A stretch of 64,000 nt of DNA from Pisolithus tinctorius (lineage: Eukaryota; Basidiomycota; Agaricomycetes; Boletales; Pisolithaceae), in NCBI GenBank assembly GCA_024663395.1, contig JANFAH010000011.1, positions 992,001 to 1,056,000 of the forward strand, given 5' to 3'. Positions 44,756 to 56,955 of the stretch are shown here, piece after piece. How positions within the stretch are numbered: the stretch's first letter is position 1; the number at the start of each line of letters is the position of its first letter. Under the pieces are notes generated by a model. The model did no database searches and had not been told where the DNA came from. It worked only from the letters and a program-made list of their open reading frames with translations. The position numbers and the translations under genes are program-made.

Positions 44756-45323
44756 ACCTGATACTCCCACTTATATAATCTAATTAGACACAATATTTCT
44801 GTTTTGATGTTGGTCTAAGGTGAGGCATTTGAGGTATTTTCCCCCTCAATGAATAATCATTGAATACCATAGGGTACTTAGAAAGATTAAGAGCCGCTAA
44901 GCTACCTGAGCCACACCAGGTGCACTGGGATTTGTCATCAGTGCCCCACTGACACTTCCCATGCACATGTCATGTTGTCCCCAACACCCCTCATCACCAT
45001 TGTTGACAGTGAGCTCACATATCTCAACAACTACACAACACACAAATGTCAGACTTTCATGGCAGTATAGTACTCATGTCTAGCCAGTGTTCTGTAACAT
45101 GTTATTGATTATTGCTGGGTACTAAGTACTAAGCTACCAGAGCTGTGCTGCATCACACTGGGATTTGTCATCAACACCCACCAGTACTTCCCACACATGC
45201 ACCCTCTTGTTGCCATTGTCAACAGTGAGCTCACATATCTCAACAACTACACAACACACAATCATCAGACTTTTACAGTCATATAGTACTCATGCCTAGC
45301 TAGTGTTCTGTAGCATATGATTC
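44756..45323. repeat. repeat family C, copy 2 (empty site)
   Basis: Uninterrupted relative of 8529-12221. It shows the two ~225-bp tandem units and, at about 44900, the TA that is occupied by a transposon in copy 1. Confidence 0.85.
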
Positions 45324-45331
45324 ATTACTGC

Positions 45332-45520
45332 TGTGAGTCAATGTGTGGAAAGGTGGTGAAAACCAACCAAAACCAACACAAAAGACAAATAAAGGTGAGT
45401 GGTGGTTTACCTCTGCAGAACCTGGAGGGCAGAAAAATCTAGAATGGGTGTTTTGAAAGGGAAAGTGCCCCTAGTGCAAGTCATCGACAAGTTATGCAGA
45501 GGAATAATAGGGAATGAGTC
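45332..45520. repeat. LTR-like repeat, family A, partial copy
   Basis: Starts TGTGAGTCAATGTGTGG like 62644 and shares about 185 bp with it. It then fuses to a gypsy integrase C-terminus, so it is a truncated or recombined copy. Confidence 0.65.
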
Positions 45521-46046
45521 AAAATGCTGCAATGCCTCAAGCAGAAATAGTGCCATTGAGTTCTTTAAGGACATAGGAACCTTCCTTGGTGCAGTGAACA
45601 ACTTCATAGGGACCAAGGTAGCATGGCTTTGATTTACAATCTAGTTCTTTCTCTACCTGCATGTTGTGAACCAATACCAAGTCTCTGGCTCAAAAGTGGT
45701 CTTCATCAGCTGTAATGCATACCTCTTCTCAAACTGACCCTTGGAGTGCAAATGAGACTTCTGCAGAGTGGTGAAAGCAGCATTGATGTCTTCTTCTCTC
45801 TTTTCCAACTGACAAATGTGAAATGCAAGGAGCTCCTGAGAAGTCATTCCAGAGTAGAATCCCTCAATGAGATAGGTAGACTCAAAGAGATCAAAAGGCA
45901 GGATGGGATCAAGACCATGTAGCAGGAAGTAGGGGCTGAATCCAGTGGATTGATGACTAGTGACCTTGTCTGCAAAGAATGCATGATGGACCTTGGAAGG
46001 CCAGAGCAAAAGATCTCCTTCACAAGCCTTGATGATAGCTTCTCTG

Positions 46047-47826
46047 TGTCAAGTCCAGGCCTACTCTGACCAACTCTGATGCTATATAAGGTCTAGAGAA
46101 GGGCTCAGAAGCAAGTCTGACACAAGGAAGCAGAACTCCAACTGGCAGAGTGTTGGCAGGAATGAAGTCCACCAAGACAAGGGTGAAGCAGAATGAGGGT
46201 GTCAGGTTTAGCTCATGTGCTACCCCCTTGCACAATCTCAGCCCTCATATTTCAGAGGGAGAGTACAGATGGAGAGTCAGAGGTAACTCCAACAGACAGA
46301 GGTCAGAGACAGAAGGAGTAGGAACTAAGTTGATATTTGTACTGAGGAATGGTGGAGTATGACACATGCTTTTATACTACTATGGAGGTACAGTAACTGG
46401 AATTGGAACTGACATACAGAGACTCATAGATTTTCAAGTAAAACTTCCTAGATGACAAATGAAGGGTAGATGGAGGACATACAAACAGGTAACATAGAAC
46501 ATCCAGAAAAGGAAACAGTCCAGGTGCTGGACCATGTGGTGTGCATGCTGTCAGGGAGAAGTCTGAAGGTAGTCACATGACCCCTCAGAGAATGGTCTGC
46601 TTGGTCTGGTAGGAGAACAACACAAGTCCAACAGCAGTCAGAGTGGAGATGGTTCGTAACTGAAAGAAGTTGGGCAGAGTTGGTGCAGAGTTGGTGCAGA
46701 GTGAGTGAATGACTGGCAGAAGAGGGTGCAGAGTGGGTAGGGACTTAGAGTGAATGCATGGTTATGACAGTGCCCCCCCCTTAGGGCCTGAACCCCTGAA
46801 GGCCGCATGGATGGGATGAGATCAACACAAGTTGATCATTTGAAATTGCTTTGATGCCTTGAGGATAATGGCTTTAGCCATGGTGGAGCTCCATTGGAGT
46901 TCAAAGTACTGCTTAAAAACACATGCTAGGGTACTGAACCTTCATCCTTTCCTCCCATCATCATGTCTTCCCAGCACCAGAGCAAAACCCCCCAGCCAAC
47001 CCCTGGCCACATCTGCGACTACTCCCAAGTTGCAGATGAAGAGTTGGTCATCCTCACCAACAACTCCACTGACACCAAGCAGGAAAAGTCTGCAGAGAAG
47101 GCACACCAACAAATGGAGGCCAAGTGGAGAGAGAGTGTGTGTGAGGCAGAGTGCAAGGCCAAGTGTGAGGAGGCCAAGAGGCAGAAGGTGGAGGAGGAGA
47201 GACTGGAGGTGGAGCAGAGGAAGAGAGCAGAGGAGGAAGAGGAGGCTCAAAGGAAGAAGGCAGCAGAGGAGGAGGTAGAAAGGCAGAGGCAGAGGGCTCA
47301 GGCCAGGTGGGACGAGGCCACACAAAGGTGAGTGGCAGAGTACTGTGAGCCAGGTGGAGCTGACTCACAGTTTTCTTTCCTTAGATTATTCAGCACAGTG
47401 TATGATGTCAACACTGCCCAGAGGGTCCCTGGGACCTCTGTGGTGGTTACCATGCCCAGGAGGGCCCCCTGCACTTGCTGTGTAGCAAATCTGACAGCGG
47501 GGCAGTGTGAGCCAGGGCAGGGGAAGACCAGGGCCTGTGTGCCCTGTCATAACAAGAAGAAAACTTGTAGTTGGATGTGGGAGGAGGAGGTGGTAGGACC
47601 CTTGCAAAAGAGGGCAGGGACAGGGAGCATCCAAAGGTAGTCACATGACCCCTCAGAGAATGGTCCACTTGGTCCAGTAGGAGAACAACACAAGTCTGAC
47701 AGCAGTCAGAGCAGAGATGGTTCATAACCAACAGAAGTTGGGTGGAGTTGGTGCAGAGTGAGTGAATGACCAGTGGAAGAGGGTGCAGAGTGGGTAGGGA
47801 CTTAGAGTGAATGCATGGTTATGACA
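46047..47826 (-). mobile_element. non-autonomous LTR element D inside gypsy integrase
   Basis: It begins TGTCAAGTCC and ends TTATGACA, with CTCTG duplicated outside (46042-46046, 47827-47831). A full LTR lies at 46047-46768 (722 bp) and a shortened one at 47617-47826 (210 bp). The tract GGCCCTAAGGGGGGGGCAC (46769-46787, minus strand) adjoins the full LTR, so the element reads minus and the full LTR is the 3' one. TATAAAAG at about 46370-46380 on the minus strand fits an LTR promoter. Between the LTRs is a gene on the opposite strand. Confidence 0.85.
46963..47640 (+). CDS. coiled-coil protein with C-terminal Cys cluster, antisense in LTR element D
   Basis: Exon 1 (46963-47327) and exon 2 (47385-47640) are joined by a 57-bp intron (GTGAGT...TTCCTTAG) in phase. 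Exon 1 starts MSSQHQSKTPQPTPG; after DEELVILTNN it becomes a highly charged Glu/Arg/Lys coiled coil (AEEEEEAQRKKAAEEE). Exon 2 ends with a Cys-rich cluster PCTCCVANL, QCEPGQG, ACVPCHNKKKTCSW: three pairs of Cys in a Zn-cluster-like arrangement, which in such basidiomycete TE proteins may bind DNA or RNA (inference). The stop overlaps the shortened LTR, so the original C-terminus was probably lost. It runs opposite to the LTR reading direction. Intact as it stands, but expression is unproven. Confidence 0.65.
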
Positions 47827-50691
47827 CTCTGATAACAAAGTGTCCACACTCTACAACTCCATTTGCCTTGGAATTATATGGGGAGATGCAAACCTGGGGG
47901 ATGGAGTAGTGCTTCATGAGTTTCTCAAAGGTGCCCTTAACCTCACTGCCATTGTCAGTGACAACCTGGGCAATAACACCATAATGACAGAAGACTTCTT
48001 CCCAGAAGAATTTAGTGAGACTGTCTGCATTGGCATGTCAAAGAGCATGACCTTCTGCAGTGAGGGAAAGATCATCTCACACTGCAAGAAGATAGTGATA
48101 ACCATGAGCTTTGGGCATGAGCATGACATTGGCATAGACCTTCATAAAGATTCTGGGGGAAGTGGAAACAGTGATGGGTACCTCTGCTCTACAAGTGCTT
48201 CAGAACTGGCATTCATGGCAAGACCAGACATGATGGGTGACATCTTGGTACATCTGAGGCCAGTAAAGTGCTGCCTGACTGTCTGAAGGACTCCAAAGAC
48301 TCCACAATGACCAAGTTCTTCATGAGCATGAGTAAGGATCTGGGCACAGAGATCTGGATCGAAGATGACCTTGGCTGGAGGATGGGGACCTTGACATTTA
48401 AAGAGCTGGTCTCCATGAAGGAAGAACTGGAGGGATCTGTGAATGAAGTGCTTGCAAGCAGTATTGGAAGGGAATGGGGGTAGTTCTGTAGTATGAAGGA
48501 AGTGGAGGACTCAATGTAAAAGACATCTTGAGATGTATCATTGGAAAGGAACAATGGGAGGGTCATGGCATTGTCAGAAAGGGGATGGGCATCTGTAAAA
48601 AGAATAGTCTCCAACCACTCATCAGCTTCTTCTGCATCAACCTCACCTTTGTACTCTTCTTCAGTAGGTTGACATCTGGAAAGCACATCTGGGGCTTGGT
48701 GATGAATAGCAGGGATGTAAATGAGCTTAAAATCAAAGAGGAGTATACCCTTGATCCAGTGATTGATGGTCACATTAGGCTTAAGATCTGGATCATTGAG
48801 CATACCTTTGATATACTTTGCATCAACCTCTACCCATAGATGATGAACACCATAGAGATATAGACAATAGTGATGAAGCACTCTGAAAAGACTGTAGAGT
48901 TCAAGCTTAGGCTGACTGTAGCAAGATTCATGTTCATTGATGGGGAGTGAACCATAGTGGGCAGGACATTTGCAACCTTCTTCATCATACTGAGGCAGAA
49001 CAAATCTAATCACAATGTTACTGGTGTCAACAGAAAGAATGACTGGCAGGTCAGATGAGTAGTTAATGGGGCAAAGGGCAGGAGCAGAAGAGATGGCAAG
49101 CTTCAAGGCATCAAACACATCTTGCTGGGGCTGACCCCAAATGAATGGAGCATTCTTGCAATAGAGATCAATGAGCAGGTGAGCCAACTGCAAGTAGTTC
49201 ACAATCCAGATATGAACAGTACCACAGAGGCCTAGGAATGAGCAAACATCTTTGGGAGTGGTGAGCATCAGCCAGTCATCAACCTTCTTCACCTTGTGGT
49301 CATCAGGAGAGTGACCATGAGGATGGCATGCTTGACCAAGAATGACAACACAAGGCTGGCAGATCTGAGATTTTGTGCCAGAGAACATTCTGCCAGCATG
49401 AGCAAACAAATACATGACTCTATGCATGTCTACAGCATGTTCCAAAATGAAGTGATGTATGCCAGGATTCTTGGATAACATCTCAGCATTGCCATTAGCA
49501 TCTTCATAGTGGGTTGCAGGACCCTTGACAGGCAGGTCATTGATGAAAACATTGGCAATGTGAGGGATTTCATTCTGTAGAATGAAAGCTGTACAATTCT
49601 GAAACTCTGATGGCAAGTTGGTGTAGCCTTGAGGTGTGGCAGTATTGCACAGTAAGCCAAGAGGCATCATGAAGGATGTCAGATCTCAGCTATCAGGATG
49701 GAGTTGGCATGCATCAAATCCTGAAAATAGATCAAAGACTGTGTAGCATTGACAACCAGTGAATGGCTCCACAAAGTCATCCAATATTGGTGGAACACCA
49801 GTGTCCTGAATCGTAACCTTATTCAGAGGCTGTAGATCATGTATGATGCAGATCTTGCCATTCTTTTTCATAATGCAAAACCATTTGGAACAATAGGATG
49901 ACTGGGCTGGTTCATAGAGACCAGCAGCAATCTTCTCCCAAAGAAGCTGTATGACATGTTCTCATATGCCAGGGGGAATTGGAATGTTATGAAACTCCCA
50001 TGGTTCGTGTGGCAGGACAGGGATGATGTAAGGTGAAATGTAGTTGGAACAGAAGTTTCCTCTCTCCAATTCATTATATGCCAAGGCATGCTCATTAAGC
50101 TTTATCACATGTGAAAAAAGTTTTTCCTCTTCTGGCCAGAGAAAGCCATTGGCATTTATTTTCATTGAAGCAAGGCACTCTTGAGTAAGCTTTTTCATGG
50201 GAATGAAGGTAGGAGGGTGAGGAGTGAGTGGCATGAGTGATGCAAGGGGGTCTTCTGGAAACTGGCAATGGACCTGAGCATCTTCTGGATAGACTCCAGG
50301 CACTGGCTTGACTTTATGATTGACATGCTTGTATGCTCCATACTCTGGCTGACCTGTTTCATTGTCCGAGTCATCTGTATCTGTAACAAAGCTTCTCCTA
50401 AAATGTAGCAAATCAAGAAAATCAGATAAAGAATAGAAAAAGTGAAGCTGTTTTTCAGTTTTCTGAATAGGAAGCAGATCTGGCATTTTCAAAAGATTAG
50501 ATAACAAAGAAGAGGAGACATCAAGATAAAAGGAGCTTTGGAAATTCAAAACCAAAGGAAGCATAGTAAGTGATGTTACAGGAGTATCTGAGCAAAGAAA
50601 TGTCTGTGGGTTTAGGAGTTTAATGACTTCTCAGTCAAAGTGAGCAGACAAAGAACAAGAAAAACTATAAGTACAAGAGGGGACATACAAA

Positions 50692-52527
50692 TCAATCTTT
50701 GAAGAGCTGGAGAAACAAATGATGAGATATGGGAGTAAGTGGGTGAACACATCTGTCAAGATCACTGGGCTTTTCTGGAGTTGAACCTGAAGAGGTGGGG
50801 GCAGGAAAGTGCTCTGGATATGAAACTGCTTCAAAAGGGGGAGGATGTACAGAGGCTGAGGCAAAACTGATGGCCCTAGCAAGGATATGAAGACTGGACT
50901 CTTGTAATGCATCTGGATCCTCTTCATCCACATCACCTGACTGGTCCTCTGCAGCCTCTTGCCAATGAGTGAGCCATCCAGTAGGAGTACAATGCATGAC
51001 AGCATTGCTGTAAGGCACTGGCATTGCAACTGACTCTTCTTCAACAGCAGCATTAGACATGGCATGGGGAGCTGAGGGTAGCAATGGCATGGGAGGAGAT
51101 TGACTAGATGAATACTGGTGCCTGCATAAGTTGTCATTAAGTTGGGCAGGCTGACAGAAGGATGGGCTAGGCAGATAGAAGCAAGAGCTAACACTGGTGT
51201 TGAACATATCAGAGGCAAGTGGAAAAAGTGTTGTGGGTATATCCAGGGATAGACTGGACAAGTGGTGACACCTGCACAAGTCATTGTTGAGTTGTGCAGA
51301 CTGAGAGTCTTGGCCTATATCTGAGGATAAACCAGACAAATGTGCATGCCTGTGCAAGTCATTGTCAAGTTGCATGGACTGATGATGGATGGAAGGACCA
51401 GGCATATGCTGATGCCTGCACAAGTCATTGTCAAGTTGCAGAGACTGAGAGTCATGGCAAGCATCATGGACAGTAGAGGCAACTGAACCACCATATGAGG
51501 TATTGAAGATGGAGAATATAGCATCAGAGTCTGGAGTCACAGTGTCTCTACAGAACAGAAGTGAAGCCTGGTGGGAACCTTCAGTGGGCTCTTCCTGCAC
51601 AATAACTGGAGCTGGGGATGGGGGAGAGGGAGTCTGAGGCAGAGCAGTGATGCCATTGGGAAGTACATGTGAAGCATGCAGATTCAAGTCAGATGGCAGT
51701 TCTAGAGGCAGAGATGCATTGCTCTGAGTTGGAGATGGCTCTGGGAGAAGACAGGGATAGAATCTGACACAGGCAGAACCTTCAAGTTTGTGGTAATGAT
51801 CAAGTGGGGCAGGAACCTGTTGGACTAAGTGAGTATGGAGCATAAGGAAGTCCTGGAAGTAGATGCCTGAATCATCAGTACCTCTTTCTCTGGCAAGTGC
51901 ATGGTTTGAGTTGAGATAAAGGGGGGATAGATGGGGAGTGTGATGAGCAAGGCTGGTAAGAAGTGTGATGAGTGACTGACATTCTTCTCTCCTGATCTGG
52001 CAACAAATCTGGGCAAGGGTGGGATTATCCTCCAATCCACTTGTCTCAGTGGACTGTAACTCCTGTGTAAGCTGATGCACAAACTCTGAAGGAAATGGAC
52101 TGGTAGGAGGTGGGAATGCATGGACAGGAATGGGATGGAATGCAGGAAAGGCTGAGGCAACATCAAACTCATCTGGGGGTGACTCAGGATACAGCAGAGT
52201 GGATTCAAGTGACTGAGGGGGTGATTGCAAAGTTGACAGGGGTGGAGCAAAGATTATGGGCAAAACCTGATGAGGGGTACCAACTGCTACATCTCTCATG
52301 AATTCATTGGCATCTTCCTGAGGATGGGCAGGCTCCAAATTCACCATAAGTGTATCTGCAACAGTCCAAAGCTGACCTTCAGTAACACACATCTCCAGGG
52401 GTCGATCTGAATCAGCTCCAAAGACAACATGCAGTGAGAGACAAAAGCATTGCAATGCTTGTGAGGTGTGACTTGTTGCTGATGTAGCTTGGGCTATTCT
52501 GCACAGATAATCATGATACCTATACAA
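50692..52527 (-). pseudogene. long low-complexity ORF upstream of gypsy pol
   Basis: A 611-codon open frame rich in Pro, Ser, His and Leu. It contains four repeats of QLDNDLCRH (as LDNDLCRHQ, LDNDLHRHA, LNNDLCRCH, LNDNLCRHQ) spaced 30-40 residues. The first ~31 codons are encoded by the left arm of the palindromic element at 52432-54002, so the natural start is lost or lies elsewhere. Its direction and place before the gypsy linker suggest a 5' gag-like gene, but there is no zinc knuckle. A frame this long is unusual in such decayed DNA; low CpG and few stop-prone codons may explain it. The function is unknown. Confidence 0.4.
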
Positions 52528-54002
52528 TTGGAAAGGGGTGACTCTAAGCTTTCCAGGGCACTAAGGCTCAGTGCAAACAAAGCAATACATGCTGAGATAC
52601 ACCCTATTCTTTCTGAAAAGTGCATTGCAACACTTTTGTCCCTGACTGGTGAAATTGTGAAATGTGACCTTTTGATGGGATTGAGGGCATGGAGGATGGG
52701 AAAATATGATTACATAATCAACCACATGATCTTCCAGATGACTTGTCAGCATGTAAACAATGACAAACATTGGACTTGTACCATTAACCCTCCCTCTTTT
52801 ACCACAACTCATGAAATCATCTCTCTAGCTCACATGGTCATTTTCTCAAGGAATTCTTATCAAATACTGGTGGCCACCACAGTGTCATCAGTATAACATG
52901 CTCTCAGAACCATCAGTCCCTTAAAAAACCTGCTGTCAGTCATTCCCTGGACTGTTTCCCCCCCATGCCTGATGTGTTCTGGGACTAATCAGTACTTGGA
53001 AGGCTGAAAATGTTATGGAGGTCAATCTGGCACTTCAGAACATGATGTACAAACCAGTCCCCTCTCAACCAATGCATTTATGGCACAGGATCACTGATAT
53101 GGAAGTTGGGGTGAGACAAAACCTCCTTGTGCTCTGAGCACCATAAGAGGGTTCACTAGATCTTGCTCTGATCTGAACTGTAGATGACTGGGGAAGGATT
53201 ATTTGGTCATATGCGACCAAAGGCAATATTCAGGGCCAGATGGAAGCACAGGATTCTGCTCCATGGCAGTTCAGTAGCATATCCTTCTGATGACACCCAG
53301 GGGTAAAGAGGATTTTGTCTTGCCCTAACTTCCATACCACTGTCCCTGTGCCATAAATGCATTGGTTGAGAGGGGACTGGTTTGTACATCATATTCTGAA
53401 GTGCCAGATTGACCTCCATAACATTTTCAGCCTTCCAAGTACTGATTAGTCCCAGAACACATCAGGCATGGGGGGGAAACAGTCCAGGGAATGACTGACA
53501 GCAGGTTTTTTAAGGGACTGATGGTTCTGAGAGCATGTTATACTGATGACACTGTGGTGGCCACCAGTATTTGATAAGAATTCCTTGAGAAAATGACCAT
53601 GTGAGCTAGAGAGATGATTTCATGAGTTGTGGTAAAAGAGGGAGGGTTAATGGTACAAGTCCAATGTTTGTCATTGTTTACATGCTGACAAGTCATCTGG
53701 AAGATCATGTGGTTGATTATGTAATCATATTTTCCCATCCTCCATGCCCTCAATCCCATCAAAAGGTCACATTTCACAATTTCACCAGTCAGGGACAAAA
53801 GTGTTGCAATGCACTTTTCAGAAAGAATAGGGTGTATCTCAGCATGTATTGCTTTGTTTGCACTGAGCCTTAGTGCCCTGGAAAGCTTAGAGTCACCCCT
53901 TTCCAATTGTATAGGTATCATGATTATCTGTGCAGAATAGCCCAAGCTACATCAGCAACAAGTCACACCTCACAAACATTGCAATGCTTTTGTCCCTCGC
54001 TG
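52432..54002. mobile_element. Tc1-like long-TIR palindromic element, copy 2
   Basis: The ends are CAGTGAGAGACAAAAGC and the complement of CAGCGAGGGACAAAAGC. The right flank is TA (54003-54004), the left flank TG. The arms of about 680-700 bp encode identical 135-residue frames on opposite strands (52489-52896, 53538-53945). The length of 1,571 bp, the central spacer (GGTCATATGCGACC region) and the inner sequence correspond to the element at 17014-18581. Within each arm another inverted end (CAGTCAGGGACAAAAGTG, outer position 52651 and mirrored near 53783) suggests the outer 220 bp is itself a small element. Confidence 0.82.
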
Positions 54003-54004
54003 TA

Positions 54005-55212
54005 TATGGGAAACTAGGAAATGCAGAAGCAAAAAGTCTACTGGTCGTTACAGTAAGCACCTTCCTCAGATATTTCCACATATCAACTCTGTTATTAGGA
54101 AGCTTGTCACAGAGAGTGAAGATACCACCCACAACCCAACACTCACCAGTGCAGTTGGAGCATCCCTGGACCCAGAGCCCAACTCATACCTACACCCTTT
54201 GGCACTTTCAGAACTCCCTCCACTCAAGAAGGTCAGGCAACTCATTGCTGATTGGCAATCTGAGTGGAGCATGGTGTCAACATGGCTGAAGAAGTTCCAT
54301 GATTAACTTAGGCATGCACAGGGCAGGGGCCAACTTGCAACTGACTTGTTCTTTTCACAATGTGAGGCCCATATTGAAGAAGGGAGACAGCTTGTTTGGC
54401 TTTTGAGGAACATTGCACACAAAGGTTTCAGGGGTATGGGCACAGAGCTGCAGACTTGTACAAACAAGTGTTTGACTTGCTCACATCCTTATTGACTGAA
54501 CTATGCTTTTTTGAAGTCAAATTAGACAACTATGCACCTATGTCCCCCTTGTCCCAAATCTCCAAAGCTCATTACTACTTTACTGTCTAGCCCTTTCATC
54601 ATACAACCTATGTCTAAATATTCCTCACCCAAAATCTGAAGTGTGAGCTCCCTCAACTCCCCCCTTGTCCAGGGTCTCATTATTACTTCTCTGTGTAGTA
54701 CTTTTGCATACAATTCATGTCTAAACATTCTGCACTTGAAATCTGGTCTGTGAAACTAGTGATTCAAATTACAGGAGGTTGTACAGACATGTATTGGGTT
54801 GTGGCAATAGCAAACATGATAGCAAATCCATTTGCTATCAGAGAGTATTCACTACTGGCATCTTCAAAAACATACCCTATCAGCATATGTGTGATGCCTT
54901 TACCATCATTAGCTCATCTACTATCTAGCAGTCATTGTCCAATACCTGGACTTTACATGATATGTTGTGGAAATTGCATAGAACTGATTTAGCTTATCAA
55001 ACTCCTCAATGTCATGTGGACACAAATGTTGGGTCACAGTGTGTAGACTACAGTACACTCATTCACATACTACACTGTGTTCATGCAACACTGGCATGTA
55101 CAATCACCATTGTCATGTGCACACCAATTTCAGGTCACAGTGTAGACTACAGTACACTTATTCACATATATGATCACCTAAGACTTCAATATATGAATTC
55201 AAGATGTTGCAG
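54005..55212. other. no recognisable gene; LTR fragment at left edge
   Basis: 54005-54052 resembles the LTR edge at 61235-61286 (GGAAATGCAGAAGCAAAAAG; CGTTACA end). The rest has short frames only. A local duplication occurs at 54555-54740 (CTCATTACTAC... and ...CATTCTGCAC blocks) and another at 55030-55170 (GTGTAGACTACAGTACAC). Confidence 0.4.
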
Positions 55213-56399
55213 TCATTGATAGTAGTAAAGAAGGACATGATTTTGGTAGTAACTACTAACTATTTGCGATGGATGAAGATGGGGTAGCATTGCTGCTACA
55301 ATTAACAAAACAACCTTTTGGAAAGGGCAAGAAACCCACCAGGTCTCAGTGTGGCCAAGTTGAACTGAGCCAAACAGATCTGACAAGTTGTCCACTTCCA
55401 CCCAGTAGGATTGTTCACCTTCACTGAGAGCAGGCAAGGGTGTATGTGGTGCTGTGGGCCAGAAGGGCCCACCAGGGATTGGGATCACATGCAGTTCACC
55501 CTTGTTATATGCAGCTGTATAGTCCACAAGGGCTTGCTGGAAGGTCTTACACTTGTAGTGAACTGCACCACTGATGTCAAGATCCCACAATGCAGCATCT
55601 TTCCTATGGGTTCAAGATTGAGCTGAATAGAGGATAGAAACAACAAAACAAATATTACCATGTATAAAATATGCCAACCTCTTGCCCAACAATAACAAGG
55701 TAAAACCCCTCAGGTGGGGAAGTTGGCTGTGGGACATCCAATGGGTGGAGAATCACACTGGTGTGAGACATAGATGCACAAGGTACTGAAGGGGGGAAGG
55801 CTGAACCAGATTGTGACTTGGGAGTGGATTGTGGGGTGCTTGGGGCTGATGGTGGGGTAGTGGTAGAGTGTCAAGTCTGGGCCTACTCTGACCAACTCTG
55901 ATGCTTAACAAGGTCTGGGGAGAGGTGCAGAAGCAAGTCTGACACAGTCAAACAGAACTCCAACTAGTGGAGTGTCGACAGGAATGAAGTCCACCAAGAC
56001 AGAAGCAGAACAGAGTAAGGGCATCAGGTTTAGCTCATGTGCTACCCCCTTGCATGATCTCAGCCCTCGTATTTCAGAGGAAGAGACCAGATGGAAGATT
56101 GGAGATAACTCTGACAGACAGAAGACAGAGGAGATACAGAGTAGGAACTTAGGTGATATTCATACTGAAGAACAGCAGAGTACTGTACATGCTTTTATAC
56201 TACTATGGAGGTACAGTGACTGGAATTGGAACTGACATATGGAGACTTGTAAATTTTCAAGTAAAACTTCCTGGACAATGAATGAAGGGTAGATGGAGAA
56301 CATACAATGAGTAACACAGAACAAACCAAAAAGGAAACAGTCTAGGTGCTGAACCATGAGGTATGCATGCTGCAGAGTACCTGACTGCATGGTGTCAAG

Positions 56400-56775
56400 T
56401 GTGACAAGACCTAAACAACAGGGTTTGTTGTAGGCTCGCACCAAGAACCAACGAAGAAGAGTAAGAAGAGAGAAGAGGAGACGGCTTAGAAGCAGGTGGA
56501 TTTAGGACTTGAAGACCCAAATGAACTAGCTTAGAGCTAGTTGGGTGATTGAGCAGCGATACTTATACTATAGTACATGAGGTAATGGTGAGGCATACAT
56601 GAGGTACATGACATCATAGTGATGTCATAATGATATCATAGTGGGGCAGAACATACTAGAAGGGGAAAGCATGGTGAAGGTGAGGCGAGGTCTAGGCCAG
56701 AGGCCGGACCGAGATCAAGAGATAAGATAAGATGAAAAGAAAAGAGAAGAAAGGAAAAGAGTACGTATCGTAACA
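56400..56775. mobile_element. nested solo LTR (376 bp)
   Basis: TGTGACAAGACC ... TATCGTAACA with TCAAG on both sides (56395-56399, 56776-56780). It is richer in CpG than its host LTR, so it is younger. Confidence 0.9.
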
Positions 56776-56955
56776 TCAAGGAGAAGTTCAAAGGCTGGAT
56801 GGTAAGGGTCACATGACCTCTTGGAGAACAGTCCATGCAGTCTGATGGTAGACTGATACCAAGTCTGATGGCAGGTAGAGCAGAGAAGGCTCATAAACAG
56901 TAGAGGGCAGGTGGAGTTGGTGTGGAGTGTGTGAATGACTGGCAGAGTAGGGTGC

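Larger units (their letters stand above)
45407..50564 (-). pseudogene. Ty3/gypsy pol relic, split by an LTR element
   Basis: In minus-strand order: acidic linker and GVYPEDAQ-type region (50564-49962; FLWPEEEKLF, SPYIIPVLPHEPWEF), RT start (KICIIHDLQPLNKVTIQD, YTVFDLFSGFDA; 49871-49686), RT/RNase H (49670-48213), and integrase running to 47832. The integrase resumes at 46046 (REAIIKACEGD) after an inserted LTR element and ends near 45407. The RT active site FIDD reads FIND (Asn codon 49541-49539; context VFINDLPVKG). RNase H is recognisable (ILSVDTSN, SQPKLELYSLFRVL, HHQAPDVLSRC). A +1 shift near 45665 (before VHNMQVEKELD) and several stops add to the damage. It is a fossil of a common basidiomycete gypsy lineage. 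Confidence 0.88.

Noticed and set aside
46859..47278. 139-codon Arg-rich frame on the plus strand
   Set aside because: It is a shadow of the Glu/Arg coiled-coil gene at 46963 in another frame; the spliced gene with a Cys cluster is the better model.
52489..53945. Two identical 135-codon frames (MGYSAQIIMIP...)
   Set aside because: They are mirror copies in the arms of the palindrome and resemble no protein family.
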